A DNA stretch of 41,212 nt, from NCBI GenBank assembly GCA_041686195.1, contig JAWLEI010000020.1, positions 1 to 41,212 on the forward strand, in the 5' to 3' direction. Positions 23,760 to 32,640 of the stretch are shown here, piece by piece. Within the stretch, counting starts at the first letter, position 1, and the number at the start of each line of letters is the position of its first letter. Under the pieces are notes generated by a model, which was not told the DNA's origin, searched no databases, and saw only the letters and a list, made by a program, of their open reading frames with translations. Source of the stretch: Desulfovermiculus sp041686195. Lineage in GTDB: Bacteria > Desulfobacterota > Desulfovibrionia > Desulfovibrionales > Desulfothermaceae. A program made the translations under genes and the position numbers.

Positions 23760-24239
23760 ATGTCCCGTGCCCTGTCTCTTGCAACCATTGTACTGGCCCT
23801 GCTTCTGGCTGCGCCAGCCATGGCCGGCAAAGAAGCCACCAAGGAAGAGTGTGTGTCCAAATGCCGCGATGCTGCCGCCCTGGTCAACTCCAAGGGTCAA
23901 GAAGAAGCGATTGAGCAAATCAGCGATCAAAATGGTCCTTTTGTCTGGAAGGACTCGTATGTCTTCCTCATGGACCTGGATGGGAAAATGCTGGCTCATC
24001 CCTTCAGGCCGGAACTGACAGAGAAAGAGCATGTTCTTTTGATGACCGATCCCACAGATAAGGCACTTTTCGTCCACTTCGTCAATCTGGCCCGGGACAG
24101 AGGGGAAGGCTGGGTGGAGTACATGTGGCCCAAGCCGGGAAAAAGTACTCCGCAGAAAAAAATAACCTACATCTACAGGGTCCCGGACACGGATCTCTTT
24201 GTCGGGGCCGGTGTGTACGTCAGCGGGATGATGTACTGA
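23760..24239 (+). CDS. Periplasmic single-Cache domain protein
   Basis: The 159-residue protein has a cleavable signal peptide (MSRALSLATIVLALLLAAPAMAG) followed by one Cache domain: a helix with CVSKCRDAAALVNSKG, then YVFLMDLDGKMLAHPF, GWVEYMWPKPG and DLFVGAGVYV, typical of sCache_2. There is no transmembrane anchor or signalling domain, so it is a free periplasmic ligand-binding protein. It follows the SatP-like gene by 135 nt on the same strand. The ATG at 23760 has AGGAGG at the proper distance; an upstream in-frame start at 23742 is less likely. Cache domains often bind small carboxylates, so acetate binding is a reasonable inference. Confidence 0.82.
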   Translation: MSRALSLATIVLALLLAAPAMAGKEATKEECVSKCRDAAALVNSKGQEEAIEQISDQNGPFVWKDSYVFLMDLDGKMLAHPFRPELTEKEHVLLMTDPTDKALFVHFVNLARDRGEGWVEYMWPKPGKSTPQKKITYIYRVPDTDLFVGAGVYVSGMMY

Positions 24240-24252
24240 AGAAATAGGGACC

Positions 24253-24302
24253 AAAAAGTGGATGGCGCTCAGACAAAGTCTATTCAGGGGCATCCACTTT
24301 TT
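24253..24302. terminator. Bidirectional terminator
   Basis: AAAAAGTGGATG (24253-24264) pairs with CATCCACTTTTT (24291-24302). It lies between the convergent Cache and universal-stress genes, with A/T runs on both sides that would serve either strand. Confidence 0.8.
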
Positions 24303-24342
24303 GAAATCTTTACATCAGTCAACACTTCGTGCCTATGGACTG

Positions 24343-24735
24343 CTATTTTACAGTAGTCACCGGGCATGGTGCCTTTAAGATAATATACTGTGCGGTTGAA
24401 CCCAGAATGATCTTTTGGGTTTTCGATTTCTTGCGGATGCCCACAAACATGAGGTCAACAGCCTTTTCTTGGGCAAACAGGACCAGGTCTTCGCCAGGGG
24501 ACAATCCGCGGACAAGCTGATGGGTCTCGCAACTTACTCCCCTGTCTTTCATAAACTGTTCGGTCTCCCGCAGGTCCCGATCCACCTGGCTGATCTGCTC
24601 TGGAGACTCACTTGAGCCGCCCTCCATAGAGGTCACAATGATGACATGGGCCTTGAACATCAGGGCATGCTCCCGGGCCAGTGCCAAAGCGGACTGGGCC
24701 ACGACAGTTCCGGTATACCCGACTAAGATCTTCAT
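24343..24735 (-). CDS. Universal stress protein (UspA family)
   Basis: The 130-residue protein is one UspA domain: MKILVGYTG at the start, and a C-terminal ATP-binding pattern GIRKKSKTQKIILGSTAQYI with PCPVTTVK at the end. Such proteins bind ATP or are phosphorylated and modulate stress or energy responses in the cytoplasm. It follows the LivF gene by 37 nt on the same strand and is probably the last gene of that operon. No specific partner is evident. Confidence 0.9.
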   Translation of the reverse strand: MKILVGYTGTVVAQSALALAREHALMFKAHVIIVTSMEGGSSESPEQISQVDRDLRETEQFMKDRGVSCETHQLVRGLSPGEDLVLFAQEKAVDLMFVGIRKKSKTQKIILGSTAQYIILKAPCPVTTVK

Positions 24736-24772
24736 CGCTTCATCCTTTTACGGCCTTTAAATCTCTTCCTTG

Positions 24773-25591
24773 CTACATCCACCGCTTGCGCCGTTTATAA
24801 GACTTAATTTCCTTGAATGACTTTCGACCTCCAGCCTGAGTCAAGCCCATGTAAAATTCTTTGACATCCGGATTGTTCTTCAAATCAGCTGAGGGGCCTT
24901 CCAGCACGATCTTGCCTGTTTCCATGATATAGGCATAGCTGGATATATCCAGGGCGATCTTGGCATTTTGTTCAACGACCAGGATAGTGGTGTTGAGCTC
25001 CTTGTTGATCTGCTTGATATTTTCAAATATCTCCTTAACCAGCAGCGGGGCCAGGCCGAGAGACGGTTCATCCAGCATAAGCAGCGTGGGGGCGCTCATC
25101 AAGGCTCTGGCAATGACGATCATCTGCTGCTCCCCGCCGGAACAGTATCCGGCCAGCCTGTTGGGGATATTGGTCAGGCGTGGGAAATGGTTATACATGA
25201 GCTCGTGATCTTCCCGGACTCTCTTTTGCCCGTCTTTCCGGGTTATGGAACCCACCCGAATGTTTTCATCCACAGTCAGGTGCTTGAAAACCCTGCGTTC
25301 TTCCGGCACCATAACTGCTCCCTGTCTAACAATATAGGTACCCAGCATATTGGTAACATCTTGATTTCGAAACTTGATGTAGCCATCCCGGATATATCCA
25401 TTCTCAGGCTTGAGCAGTCCACTGATCGCCCGCAGGGTAGTGGTCTTTCCCGCTCCATTGGTCCCCAGCAGGGCAACCACACCCCCCTCTTGGACCTGCA
25501 GGCTCACTCCCCGTAATACCTGCACGATATCGTGGTAGACCACTTCAATATTGTTGACTTCCAGCAGCGGGCTGTTAGCTTGTGTATTCAT
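24773..25591 (-). CDS. livF: Branched-chain-type ABC transporter ATPase (LivF-like)
   Basis: The protein has all ABC ATPase motifs: Walker A GTNGAGKTTT, the signature CSGGEQQM, Walker B LLMLDEPSLGL and the H-loop region in LVVEQNA. Its 272-residue length and the VMVPEERRVFKHLTV segment identify the LivF branch. A C-terminal extension rich in Lys/Arg (KSFKEIKSYKRRKRWM) is unusual for LivF. It couples ATP hydrolysis to import through LivH/LivM. It ends the transporter set, 319 nt after the binding-protein gene. The ATG at 25591 was taken instead of an upstream TTG. Confidence 0.92.
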   Translation of the reverse strand: MNTQANSPLLEVNNIEVVYHDIVQVLRGVSLQVQEGGVVALLGTNGAGKTTTLRAISGLLKPENGYIRDGYIKFRNQDVTNMLGTYIVRQGAVMVPEERRVFKHLTVDENIRVGSITRKDGQKRVREDHELMYNHFPRLTNIPNRLAGYCSGGEQQMIVIARALMSAPTLLMLDEPSLGLAPLLVKEIFENIKQINKELNTTILVVEQNAKIALDISSYAYIMETGKIVLEGPSADLKNNPDVKEFYMGLTQAGGRKSFKEIKSYKRRKRWM

Positions 25592-25910
25592 GAGCAATCA
25601 TACCTGCAAGTTCAGATGTAATCATTCAGGCCCCTCAATCTCTCTAGGTACCTGGTCTTTATACCCACGTGACATCGTGAGTACCTGAAAATCTGCAGAG
25701 GGCATGCATTACGTGAAAACGCGAAGCACTGCCCCTCCAAGGAGAAACCTGGTGACGACCAGACTCGCAATTTTTCCCCTGCCAAAAGTTTACATTGAAC
25801 CCACCTGGCAGGGGCAGCCCAGGCGTCTTCTGCCGTATGGCTGCCCTCTGGAATGAACATCCCACGCTATCACGTGCGGGCCATGCTCAGCTTGACTCAT
25901 ACGGACAAAT
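25592..25910. other. Gap between livK and livF without a supported gene
   Basis: Frames here are short and have no ribosome-binding site or family features. Small inverted repeats are visible, such as AGGTAC and GTACCT near 25648 and 25679, and GGCAGGGGC-like sequence around 25805. The space may hold a processing site between the binding protein and ATPase genes. Confidence 0.4.
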
Positions 25911-27137
25911 CTACTCGATCTTCTCCGTATATTCCGGAGTAAACGGCGTGCCCACTGCCCGAAATTCTCCGTCCTGGACTGCATAGAGCTGCAGGGTGTC
26001 AACTCCCTGATGATCGTCTTGAGCGTAGGTGACCGGACCGACCGCAGTACCTGAATAAAAAGCGTTCATGCCGTTCATATCCAGCAGTTCCTCATAAAGC
26101 GTCTCTTTGGTGACTTCTTTGCCTTTGGCTTTGGCCCGCTTGATAACTTCAGTAGTAATTTCAGCCACAAGGATGCCCGCTGCATAGTTATGGGAGTTGG
26201 CAGTTTTGTCGTCCCGATCATATTTATCAGCCAGGGCCAGTTGGGCATCCGCACCGGCGCTCGGCTCGCTGGTAGTGATAAAAGATGTGGTCCAATAAAA
26301 GTTCTCGGCCGCATCGCCGGCCAACGCCACCAGGTCGTTGCCACCAGTATAATGAGCGCCGAGAAAAGTCATCTTCCCCTTCTGACCAAAGCTCTCGGCC
26401 ACCAGGCCCATGTTGTTTGCCCCTTTGAGCAGGGAGGCCACCGGCGACTGCACTGTCTGACTGATGACATACTGAACCCCTTTGCTCTTCCAGCGCATGA
26501 GCGTACCGGTATGGTCCAGGTCTTCCCCGTGCTCTACAACCTCCACTATCTCCATATCCAGACCGGCTTCAACTGCTTTTTCCACATCTTTGACCGGTTC
26601 CCGGCCAAAGGCGGAAGGGTGAACATACATGGCCACTTTGGGCGTGCCGCCATCATGGTTGTCCACCACATACTCGGCCAGACCGATATTCTGGGCCGAG
26701 TAGGAGGCAATGGGCAGAAAGACATAATCTGACCCTTCAATATTTCCGGCATGATATGACGCCGGCAAAGTGGGCATTTTGACTTCCTCAAAGTCCCGTT
26801 TCAGGGCCAGGGTACTGCCTGTGGAATAATTGAGATAAAAAACAATGCCCCAATCCAGGAACTCTTCAAAATTGCGTTTGGTGATGTCTGTTTCATACTT
26901 GTCGTCTCGAATCTTGTAATCAATGCTGTCCTCTCCCAGGAGATTCATGTCGTTGACATACCGGAAATAGTCTTCCACTCCTTTTGAATACGGGTTTCCA
27001 GCATCCGAAGTTGGCCCGGTGATGGCCAGCGATAGAGCCGTCTTGTACTCCTCTCCGCCCATGACAGACATGGGCATGGCCAGCATGAACACCACTACTG
27101 ATACAAAAAACCACATGCTGATTTTGTACCTCTTCAT
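25911..27137 (-). CDS. livK: ABC transporter substrate-binding protein (LivK-like)
   Basis: The 408-residue protein has a signal peptide (MKRYKISMWFFVSVVVFMLA, then PMSVMG) and a type I periplasmic-binding fold. Typical features are LAITGPTSDAGNPYSKGVEDYF and the KRNFEEFLDWGIVFYLNYSTG ligand region. It is in the leucine/urea/amide-binding family, but the linked acyl-CoA synthetase suggests an organic acid, perhaps an aromatic or fatty acid, rather than an amino acid. It lies in the operon between livM (66 nt upstream) and livF. Confidence 0.9.
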   Translation of the reverse strand: MKRYKISMWFFVSVVVFMLAMPMSVMGGEEYKTALSLAITGPTSDAGNPYSKGVEDYFRYVNDMNLLGEDSIDYKIRDDKYETDITKRNFEEFLDWGIVFYLNYSTGSTLALKRDFEEVKMPTLPASYHAGNIEGSDYVFLPIASYSAQNIGLAEYVVDNHDGGTPKVAMYVHPSAFGREPVKDVEKAVEAGLDMEIVEVVEHGEDLDHTGTLMRWKSKGVQYVISQTVQSPVASLLKGANNMGLVAESFGQKGKMTFLGAHYTGGNDLVALAGDAAENFYWTTSFITTSEPSAGADAQLALADKYDRDDKTANSHNYAAGILVAEITTEVIKRAKAKGKEVTKETLYEELLDMNGMNAFYSGTAVGPVTYAQDDHQGVDTLQLYAVQDGEFRAVGTPFTPEYTEKIE

Positions 27138-27203
27138 GTCATCCTCCTTGCCTGGTTAGGTTCAACCATGTTTCATCGTTATCAAAAAACCAGGAGCCGA
27201 AAA

Positions 27204-28298
27204 TCAATACCGAAACGGCCACAGCTTGAGATACGAACGTAGGATACGCCACCAGTTGGCTATGCCCCGCGGCTCAAACATCAGGAAAAGCACGATGACC
27301 AGACCAAAACTCAAAGGACGAAGCCCTGTGGCCAGATCCAGAGAGGAAGGCAGGATGCTCCCGGCCCATTCGGCCAGGTTTTCCACTTGAATATCAAGGG
27401 TCTTGATGGCCGCAGGTCCAAAAATACAGCCGGTCACCTGGCCCAGCCCTCCGACAATAGCCATGGCCAGATACTGAATGGATTCATGCAGGGTAAACGT
27501 CTCAAAACCGGCACCCCGGTTGAGATAGGCTTGCATGGCACCGGCAATTCCGGCGAAAAAACCGGACAGCCCAAAGGCAAAAACCTTAGTAAAACCCGGA
27601 TGCATGCCCATGGCATCGGCAGCCCGGTCATTGTCCCGCACCGCGACCAGGCTCCGACCGTAGCGGGTGCGCAAGAGGTTGCGCACCCCGAAACCACCCA
27701 CAACAACGGCGAATATGAGCACATAGTACCAGAACAGATAGTGATGGCTTCTGCCCACCTCGCCGTTAAACCAGAACACCCGGCCCACGTAGATGAACTG
27801 GCCCTGGTTGAAGAACTCCATAAACCCGATGACCCATTGAAATATCAACTGAAAGGACAGGGTGGCCATAAGCAGATACAGGTGCCTCAAGCGCAGGGCA
27901 GGCAGGCCCACAATAAGGCCGAAGATCCCTCCCATGAGACCCGCGGCCAGAATCATCACCGGCCAGGCATGGGTTATAAGCACATGCTGATCGCCTATAG
28001 CCCCGGCCAAAGCTGCCACCGTATAGGCCCCCACGCCCATGAAGGCAGCATGGCCCACCGAAATCTGACCAGCGAATCCGGTGACCAGGTTCAGTCCGTA
28101 CACAGCGATCACCGCGATGAGGATATTGTCCAGGACCAGCAAATGTGTGTTGCTCAGGCTGATGAAAAAGGGCCAAGTAAAGAGAACAACCAGGAAAAGG
28201 GCAAAGAGGAGCCTGTCCAGATGGGTAAAAAATATCCGCTGCTCATCCCGATAGGTGGTAAAATAATTCCCAGTGGCCAACCAACGATTTGCTGACAT
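27204..28298 (-). CDS. livM: Branched-chain-type ABC transporter permease (LivM-like)
   Basis: The 364-residue membrane protein has the LivM pattern: NLVTGFAGQISVGHAAFMGVGAY, then GALRLRH-like GLPALRLRHLYLLMATL, and VRDNDRAADAMGMH as the ATPase-contact loop. It forms the channel with LivH. It lies 3 nt after the LivH stop, so the two are co-translated. The N-terminus (about 35 residues before the first helix) is longer than in many LivM proteins. Confidence 0.93.
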   Translation of the reverse strand: MSANRWLATGNYFTTYRDEQRIFFTHLDRLLFALFLVVLFTWPFFISLSNTHLLVLDNILIAVIAVYGLNLVTGFAGQISVGHAAFMGVGAYTVAALAGAIGDQHVLITHAWPVMILAAGLMGGIFGLIVGLPALRLRHLYLLMATLSFQLIFQWVIGFMEFFNQGQFIYVGRVFWFNGEVGRSHHYLFWYYVLIFAVVVGGFGVRNLLRTRYGRSLVAVRDNDRAADAMGMHPGFTKVFAFGLSGFFAGIAGAMQAYLNRGAGFETFTLHESIQYLAMAIVGGLGQVTGCIFGPAAIKTLDIQVENLAEWAGSILPSSLDLATGLRPLSFGLVIVLFLMFEPRGIANWWRILRSYLKLWPFRY

Positions 28299-28301
28299 AA
28301 G

Positions 28302-29195
28302 CTACACCCTTTCGATTTCGTGTGTGCCGAACAAGCCGTGCGGCTTGAGCAAAAGGATGACCAGCAAGAGGATGTAGGGCACAAGAGTGCCGGTTCCGTT
28401 CAGCCCCCAGTTCCCATCCAGGTACCCACTGGCGAACTGCTGGATAAGGCCCATGATGATTCCGGCCACAACCGCGCCTGGCAGCGAATCCAGTCCTCCA
28501 AGGATGACCACCGGAAAAACGATGATTCCGAATGCATGCAGGGTATCAAAATTCAGGCCCACAATATTGCCCAGAATCCCTCCAGCCGCTGCCGCGCTCA
28601 AGCCAGCTGTAGCCCAAGCCAGACCAAAAACTCTGGGCACGGAAATGCCGATGGACATGGAAGCCATCTGGTCATCTGAGACCGCGCGCATAGAGATGCC
28701 CACTGTGGACTTCTTGAAAAACCAGGAAAAGATCCCGATAAGCAAAAAAGTGATCACCACGCCCACGAGCTGGGTATAGGAAATAAACATGCCCTTGAAA
28801 ATAATAGGCTGAGTGGGCAGAAAGGAGGGAAAGGAGAGATTTTCCGAGCCGAAGGGAGTCAGATAAATCACCCCGTCGATAATGGACATCAAGCCTATGG
28901 TGACCATGATCACCGATATAATCGGCTCCCCGATCAGGCGGCGTAAAAAGATCCGCTCCACGCTGAGGGCCAGAAAAAAGGTGATGATCATGCTCAGCAG
29001 AAAGGAGAGATAGATAGGTATGCCCACAAAAACGGTCAGAGCATACGTGATATAGGCTCCAGCAGCGATGAGCTGGCCGTGGGCCAGGTTGAGTACCCTG
29101 GACGACTTGTAGATCAGCACAAAACCTATTGCCGCCAGGGCGTATATAGAGCCCACCACGATTCCGCTGACAACGAGTTGGAGAAAATAGGTCAT
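28302..29195 (-). CDS. livH: Branched-chain-type ABC transporter permease (LivH-like)
   Basis: The 297-residue membrane protein begins with the LivH signature VVSGIVVGSIYALAAIGFVLIYKSSRVLNLAHG. It also has the MRAVSDDQMASMSIGI loop that contacts the ATPase and the GGLDSLPGAVVAGIIMG motif near the C-terminus. It overlaps the acyl-CoA synthetase stop by 4 nt (ATGA type), showing that the ligase is built into this transport operon. Confidence 0.93.
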   Translation of the reverse strand: MTYFLQLVVSGIVVGSIYALAAIGFVLIYKSSRVLNLAHGQLIAAGAYITYALTVFVGIPIYLSFLLSMIITFFLALSVERIFLRRLIGEPIISVIMVTIGLMSIIDGVIYLTPFGSENLSFPSFLPTQPIIFKGMFISYTQLVGVVITFLLIGIFSWFFKKSTVGISMRAVSDDQMASMSIGISVPRVFGLAWATAGLSAAAAGGILGNIVGLNFDTLHAFGIIVFPVVILGGLDSLPGAVVAGIIMGLIQQFASGYLDGNWGLNGTGTLVPYILLLVILLLKPHGLFGTHEIERV

Positions 29196-31120
29196 TTTTC
29201 TTCTTCCATTGTGTAAAATCGAATTGTGGTTTTCACCGTCGACGTCTGCCCATCCTGGTACTGATAAAAGGCCTCGACCTCTTTTTCCTCTACACTCTGG
29301 TCATAGAGGGCCTCATAGAGATCCTGATACTTCTCTCCTACATATTTACGCCTGATTTTTCCTGTCTTGGTCAATTCCCCGTCGTCCACATCCAGCAGTT
29401 TATATAAAATGGCGAAGCGATGGATCTTGAAATGCTCTTTTTCCGCATTTTGGTTAATTTTTTTAACTTCCTGATGCACCAAGCCTGCAACTTCAGGCTT
29501 GGTGGAAAGATCCATGTATGTGGAAAAGGATATTCCCCGATCCTCAGCCCATTTGCCCACTACAATAGGATCGATGTTAATCAGAGCAGCCACATAATCC
29601 TGTTGATCGCCGAAGATGACTGCCTCTTTGATGTATGGACTGAACTTGAGACGATTTTCCAGAAACATGGGACTGAACATCTCGCCCCGTCTGTTGTGCA
29701 TGACATCCGAGACCCGGTCGATGACCACCAGGTGTCCATTGGCATCGATGTACCCGGCATCTCCGGAATGGAGCCATCCGTCTTTTAAAAGCTCCTCGGT
29801 TTTTTCCGGCTGCTTGTAAAAGCCTCGGGTCACTGAGTCGGACCGGGACAGGATCTCCCCTTGCTCGGAAATCCGGAACTCGGTTTTGGGCAAAGGTTTA
29901 CCCACGGTATCCGGTCGCACATCCCCGTCACGATGCATATAGGCTATCCCAGTGATCTCGGTCTGGCCGTAAATCTGTTTCAAGTTGACCCCGATGGCCT
30001 GATAAAAGGTGAACAGCTCAGGACCCAGAGCCGCTCCCCCTGTGTAGGCCCGCCGTAAACGGCGAAATCCGATCTGATTGACCAGAGGCCGAAACATGAG
30101 CAGGTCGCCAACCCCGGAAAGCAATCGGAGTTTGATGGGCATTTTTTCACCGGTCATTCGGTAACGAGCCGCCTGTTCCCCTATTTTCATGAAATAGGTA
30201 TAGCACATCTGGTTAAAACGATAGGATTCGTCAATTTTGAGCCATATCTGAGAACGGATTGTTTCATAAATCCTGGGGGCGCCGAACATAAAGTGCGGTC
30301 CGATCTCTTTTAAATCCGCCATGGCCGTCTCTACGGATTCCGGGAAATTGATGGCGATACCTGTGGCCATGGCCACCCCGAAGGAATTCATCTGTTCCCC
30401 GATCCAGGCAAAGGGAAGAAAGGATACGTATTCATCCGTCTGCTCCAGGGGGTCGACCTCGGTCAACTGAAGGCCCATGTTGATGTAGTTGCGGTGGGTC
30501 ATCATGGCCCCTTTGGGCAGACCGGTAGTCCCTGAGGTCAGGCATAAGTGGCAGACATCATCCGGGCTTCCCTCGTCAACCAGATTCTCAAAGAGATCCG
30601 GTTCCCGCTGGTGAGCCTCATCTCCCAGGACGTAGAGCTCCTGGATGTGCATAAACCAGGGGTCTGTCTTGTACCCGCGCATGCCGCGGTCGTCTTCATA
30701 GATGACCTTCTTGACTCCTGGCACCCGGTCCCTGACCTCGACCAGCTTGTCCACCTGTTCCTGATCTGAACAAAAGACTATGCTCACATCAAGGTACTCC
30801 AGGATCTGGGCAATTTCGTCAGGCAGTGTGGTCTGATAGATGCCGGCCGAAATCCCGCCCAGGGCCTGGGCCCCAATGGATACAAACAAGACTTCCGGAA
30901 TGTTGTCGCAGATCAGAGCGATCTTGTCTTCCTTGCCGAAACCTATCTCTTTGAGGCCCAGCCCTGCCCTGCGGGTATGCTCGTAATACTGATCCCAGCT
31001 GTAAGGAATCCAGCGTCCGAAATCCTTTTCCCGCAGAGCGGTCCGTTTTCCGCTTGTCCTGACCCGCCACCTCAGGAGTTGAGGAATACTGTACTCAAGC
31101 AAGTGGTCTCTGTTATCCAT
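29192..31120 (-). CDS. AMP-forming acyl-CoA synthetase (long-chain/aromatic acid type)
   Basis: The 642-residue protein is an ANL-superfamily ligase. The P-loop LTSGTTGLPKGAMMTH is near residue 195-210, YGQTEITG and LHSGDAGYIDANGHLVVIDR follow, and the C-terminal TKTGKIRRKYV near 587 carries the catalytic Lys. It activates a carboxylic acid with ATP and CoA in the cytoplasm. It sits between livG (6 nt) and livH (4-nt overlap), so it probably traps the imported acid as its CoA ester. Length and features resemble FadD15-type ligases; chain length or aromatic preference is unknown. Confidence 0.92.
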   Translation of the reverse strand: MDNRDHLLEYSIPQLLRWRVRTSGKRTALREKDFGRWIPYSWDQYYEHTRRAGLGLKEIGFGKEDKIALICDNIPEVLFVSIGAQALGGISAGIYQTTLPDEIAQILEYLDVSIVFCSDQEQVDKLVEVRDRVPGVKKVIYEDDRGMRGYKTDPWFMHIQELYVLGDEAHQREPDLFENLVDEGSPDDVCHLCLTSGTTGLPKGAMMTHRNYINMGLQLTEVDPLEQTDEYVSFLPFAWIGEQMNSFGVAMATGIAINFPESVETAMADLKEIGPHFMFGAPRIYETIRSQIWLKIDESYRFNQMCYTYFMKIGEQAARYRMTGEKMPIKLRLLSGVGDLLMFRPLVNQIGFRRLRRAYTGGAALGPELFTFYQAIGVNLKQIYGQTEITGIAYMHRDGDVRPDTVGKPLPKTEFRISEQGEILSRSDSVTRGFYKQPEKTEELLKDGWLHSGDAGYIDANGHLVVIDRVSDVMHNRRGEMFSPMFLENRLKFSPYIKEAVIFGDQQDYVAALINIDPIVVGKWAEDRGISFSTYMDLSTKPEVAGLVHQEVKKINQNAEKEHFKIHRFAILYKLLDVDDGELTKTGKIRRKYVGEKYQDLYEALYDQSVEEKEVEAFYQYQDGQTSTVKTTIRFYTMEEEK

Positions 31121-31126
31121 ACCTGG

Positions 31127-31888
31127 TTACTCTTCCCCGATATAGGCCTCAATCACCTTGGGATTGGAAGCCACCTGCTGCACATTTCCATCACCGATGA
31201 CTTCTCCGAAATCAAGGACATAGAGATAATCTGAAATATCCATAACCACGCCCAGATCATGTTCGACAAGGATCACTGTCAGACCCCATTCATTTTTGAG
31301 ATCAAAGATAAACCGAACCATATCCTCTTTTTCTTCCACGTTCATGCCTGCCATGGGCTCGTCGAGCAAAATGACCTGCGGAGAAAGAGTAAGGGCCCGG
31401 GCAACTTCCACCCGTTTCTGCACCCCATAGCTTAAATTGCCCACCACCTTTTGCCGGTAGGGCTCAAGCTCCATGAAGTCAATGACCTCTTCCACATGCT
31501 CCCGGTTTTCGGCTTCCATGCGGGAAGCTTTGCCCCAATAGACTACAGCCTGCAGCAGGTTGTATTGCAGATTCTTATGGCGGGCCAGCATGAGGTTGTC
31601 CAATACTGACAAGCCCCGGAACAGCTCCAGATTCTGAAAGGCCCTGGAGATGCCTAGCTTGGAAACCTGGTGGGGAGAGAGCCTGGTCAGACGGTGATCT
31701 TTATAGTGGATTTCACCGCTGGAGGGATGGTAGAAGCCGGAAATGCAGTTGAGGATGCAGGTCTTACCTGCCCCATTGGGTCCGATGATTGATGTAACCA
31801 GACCCGGCTTGAGTTCCATACTGACAGAAGACAGGGCATGCAGACCGCCAAAGGTAAGCGTAACATCTGAAACGGTCAGACTGGACAT
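31127..31888 (-). CDS. livG: Branched-chain-type ABC transporter ATPase (LivG-like)
   Basis: The 253-residue ATPase has Walker A IIGPNGAGKTCILN, a degenerate signature NLSYGVQKRVEVARAL, Walker B VILLDEPMAGMN and an H-loop in ILVEHDLGVVM. AFQNLELFRGLSVLDNLMLARH is typical of LivG. It is the first gene of the operon. A promoter should lie in 31889-31990, but no clear sigma-54 motif was found there. Confidence 0.93.
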   Translation of the reverse strand: MSSLTVSDVTLTFGGLHALSSVSMELKPGLVTSIIGPNGAGKTCILNCISGFYHPSSGEIHYKDHRLTRLSPHQVSKLGISRAFQNLELFRGLSVLDNLMLARHKNLQYNLLQAVVYWGKASRMEAENREHVEEVIDFMELEPYRQKVVGNLSYGVQKRVEVARALTLSPQVILLDEPMAGMNVEEKEDMVRFIFDLKNEWGLTVILVEHDLGVVMDISDYLYVLDFGEVIGDGNVQQVASNPKVIEAYIGEE

Positions 31889-31991
31889 AATGCTCCGCTT
31901 GCTTAAGATGCGTAGGATGTAAACAATGTTACTATAAGCTTACCCTGATCACTCAAAAAGTCAAGAGGTATTTGAAAAAAAAGATTGCAAG

Positions 31992-32141
31992 TTGTCGGAT
32001 TTGATTGTTGAAAAAATCTGCTGCACAATCAGGGCTAAAGCACGTGGCGATTTTCAGGACCGTCTCAACCGCACATATTATGAGTTATTTGGTTCTTACG
32101 ACCAGGACGATTTGAGCATCAAAGTGGAGGGCAGAGATTGA
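31992..32141 (+). CDS. Possible 49-residue protein coupled to pgpA
   Basis: A frame starting at a TTG codes for about 49 residues ending in YDQDDLSIKVEGRD. It has no recognised domain. Its TGA overlaps the pgpA TTG start (TTGA), the pattern of translational coupling, and the residues look protein-like (DFQDRLNRTYYELFG). There is no convincing ribosome-binding site at its own start, and the frame is open upstream only to a TAA near 31938. It may be a real small gene or the remnant of a longer one. Confidence 0.35.
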   Translation: MSDLIVEKICCTIRAKARGDFQDRLNRTYYELFGSYDQDDLSIKVEGRD

Positions 32142-32626
32142 ATTTACTTTTACAAAAAACAAACCAGTGGCTTTTTTTCCTGGCCACCCTGGGGCCGGTG
32201 GGCAGGATTCCCTTTGCTCCGGGAACCTGGGGATCTTTAGTGGCTGTCCTTTTAGCTCCCTGGCTGCTTGTCCCCTTGCCCTTTATGTGGCGATTCATAC
32301 TGATCGTGGTTTTGTTTTTTTTGGGCTCCTGGGCATCTCTCGCTGCTGAAGATATACTGGGCCACAAGGATCCGGGATCGGTGGTCATTGACGAGTTTGC
32401 CGGTCAAATGCTGGTTTTCAGCTTCTTCTCCCATCCCGGCGGCTGGCAGTTGGGAGCAGGGTTTGTCTTGTTCCGGATCTTCGATATATGCAAACCATGG
32501 CCGGTAGGCGCCTCGGAGTCCTGGCTTCCCTCCGGCTTTGGAGTTATGCTGGATGATATATTGGCCGGCGGATATGCAGCTCTGGTTCTTTTCCTGCTAC
32601 AACTTCTGGTTTCCTGGGGTCAATAA
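32138..32626 (+). CDS. pgpA: Phosphatidylglycerophosphatase A
   Basis: The 162-residue membrane protein matches PgpA: GRIPFAPGTWGSL near the start, DPGSVVIDEFAGQML with the conserved acidic residues, FRIFDICKPWPVG, and GVMLDDILAG at the C-terminal end. It removes phosphate from phosphatidylglycerol phosphate to make phosphatidylglycerol in the inner membrane. The TTG start is supported by GGAGG 7 nt upstream and by overlap with the small upstream frame. It is convergent with the acyltransferase-like gene on the other strand. Confidence 0.93.
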   Translation: MNLLLQKTNQWLFFLATLGPVGRIPFAPGTWGSLVAVLLAPWLLVPLPFMWRFILIVVLFFLGSWASLAAEDILGHKDPGSVVIDEFAGQMLVFSFFSHPGGWQLGAGFVLFRIFDICKPWPVGASESWLPSGFGVMLDDILAGGYAALVLFLLQLLVSWGQ

Positions 32627-32640
32627 AAGGCCGCGGGATT

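Noticed and set aside
27387..28295. 302-codon plus-strand frame
   Set aside because: Antisense to livM, rich in His/Gln/Gly, with no recognisable fold.
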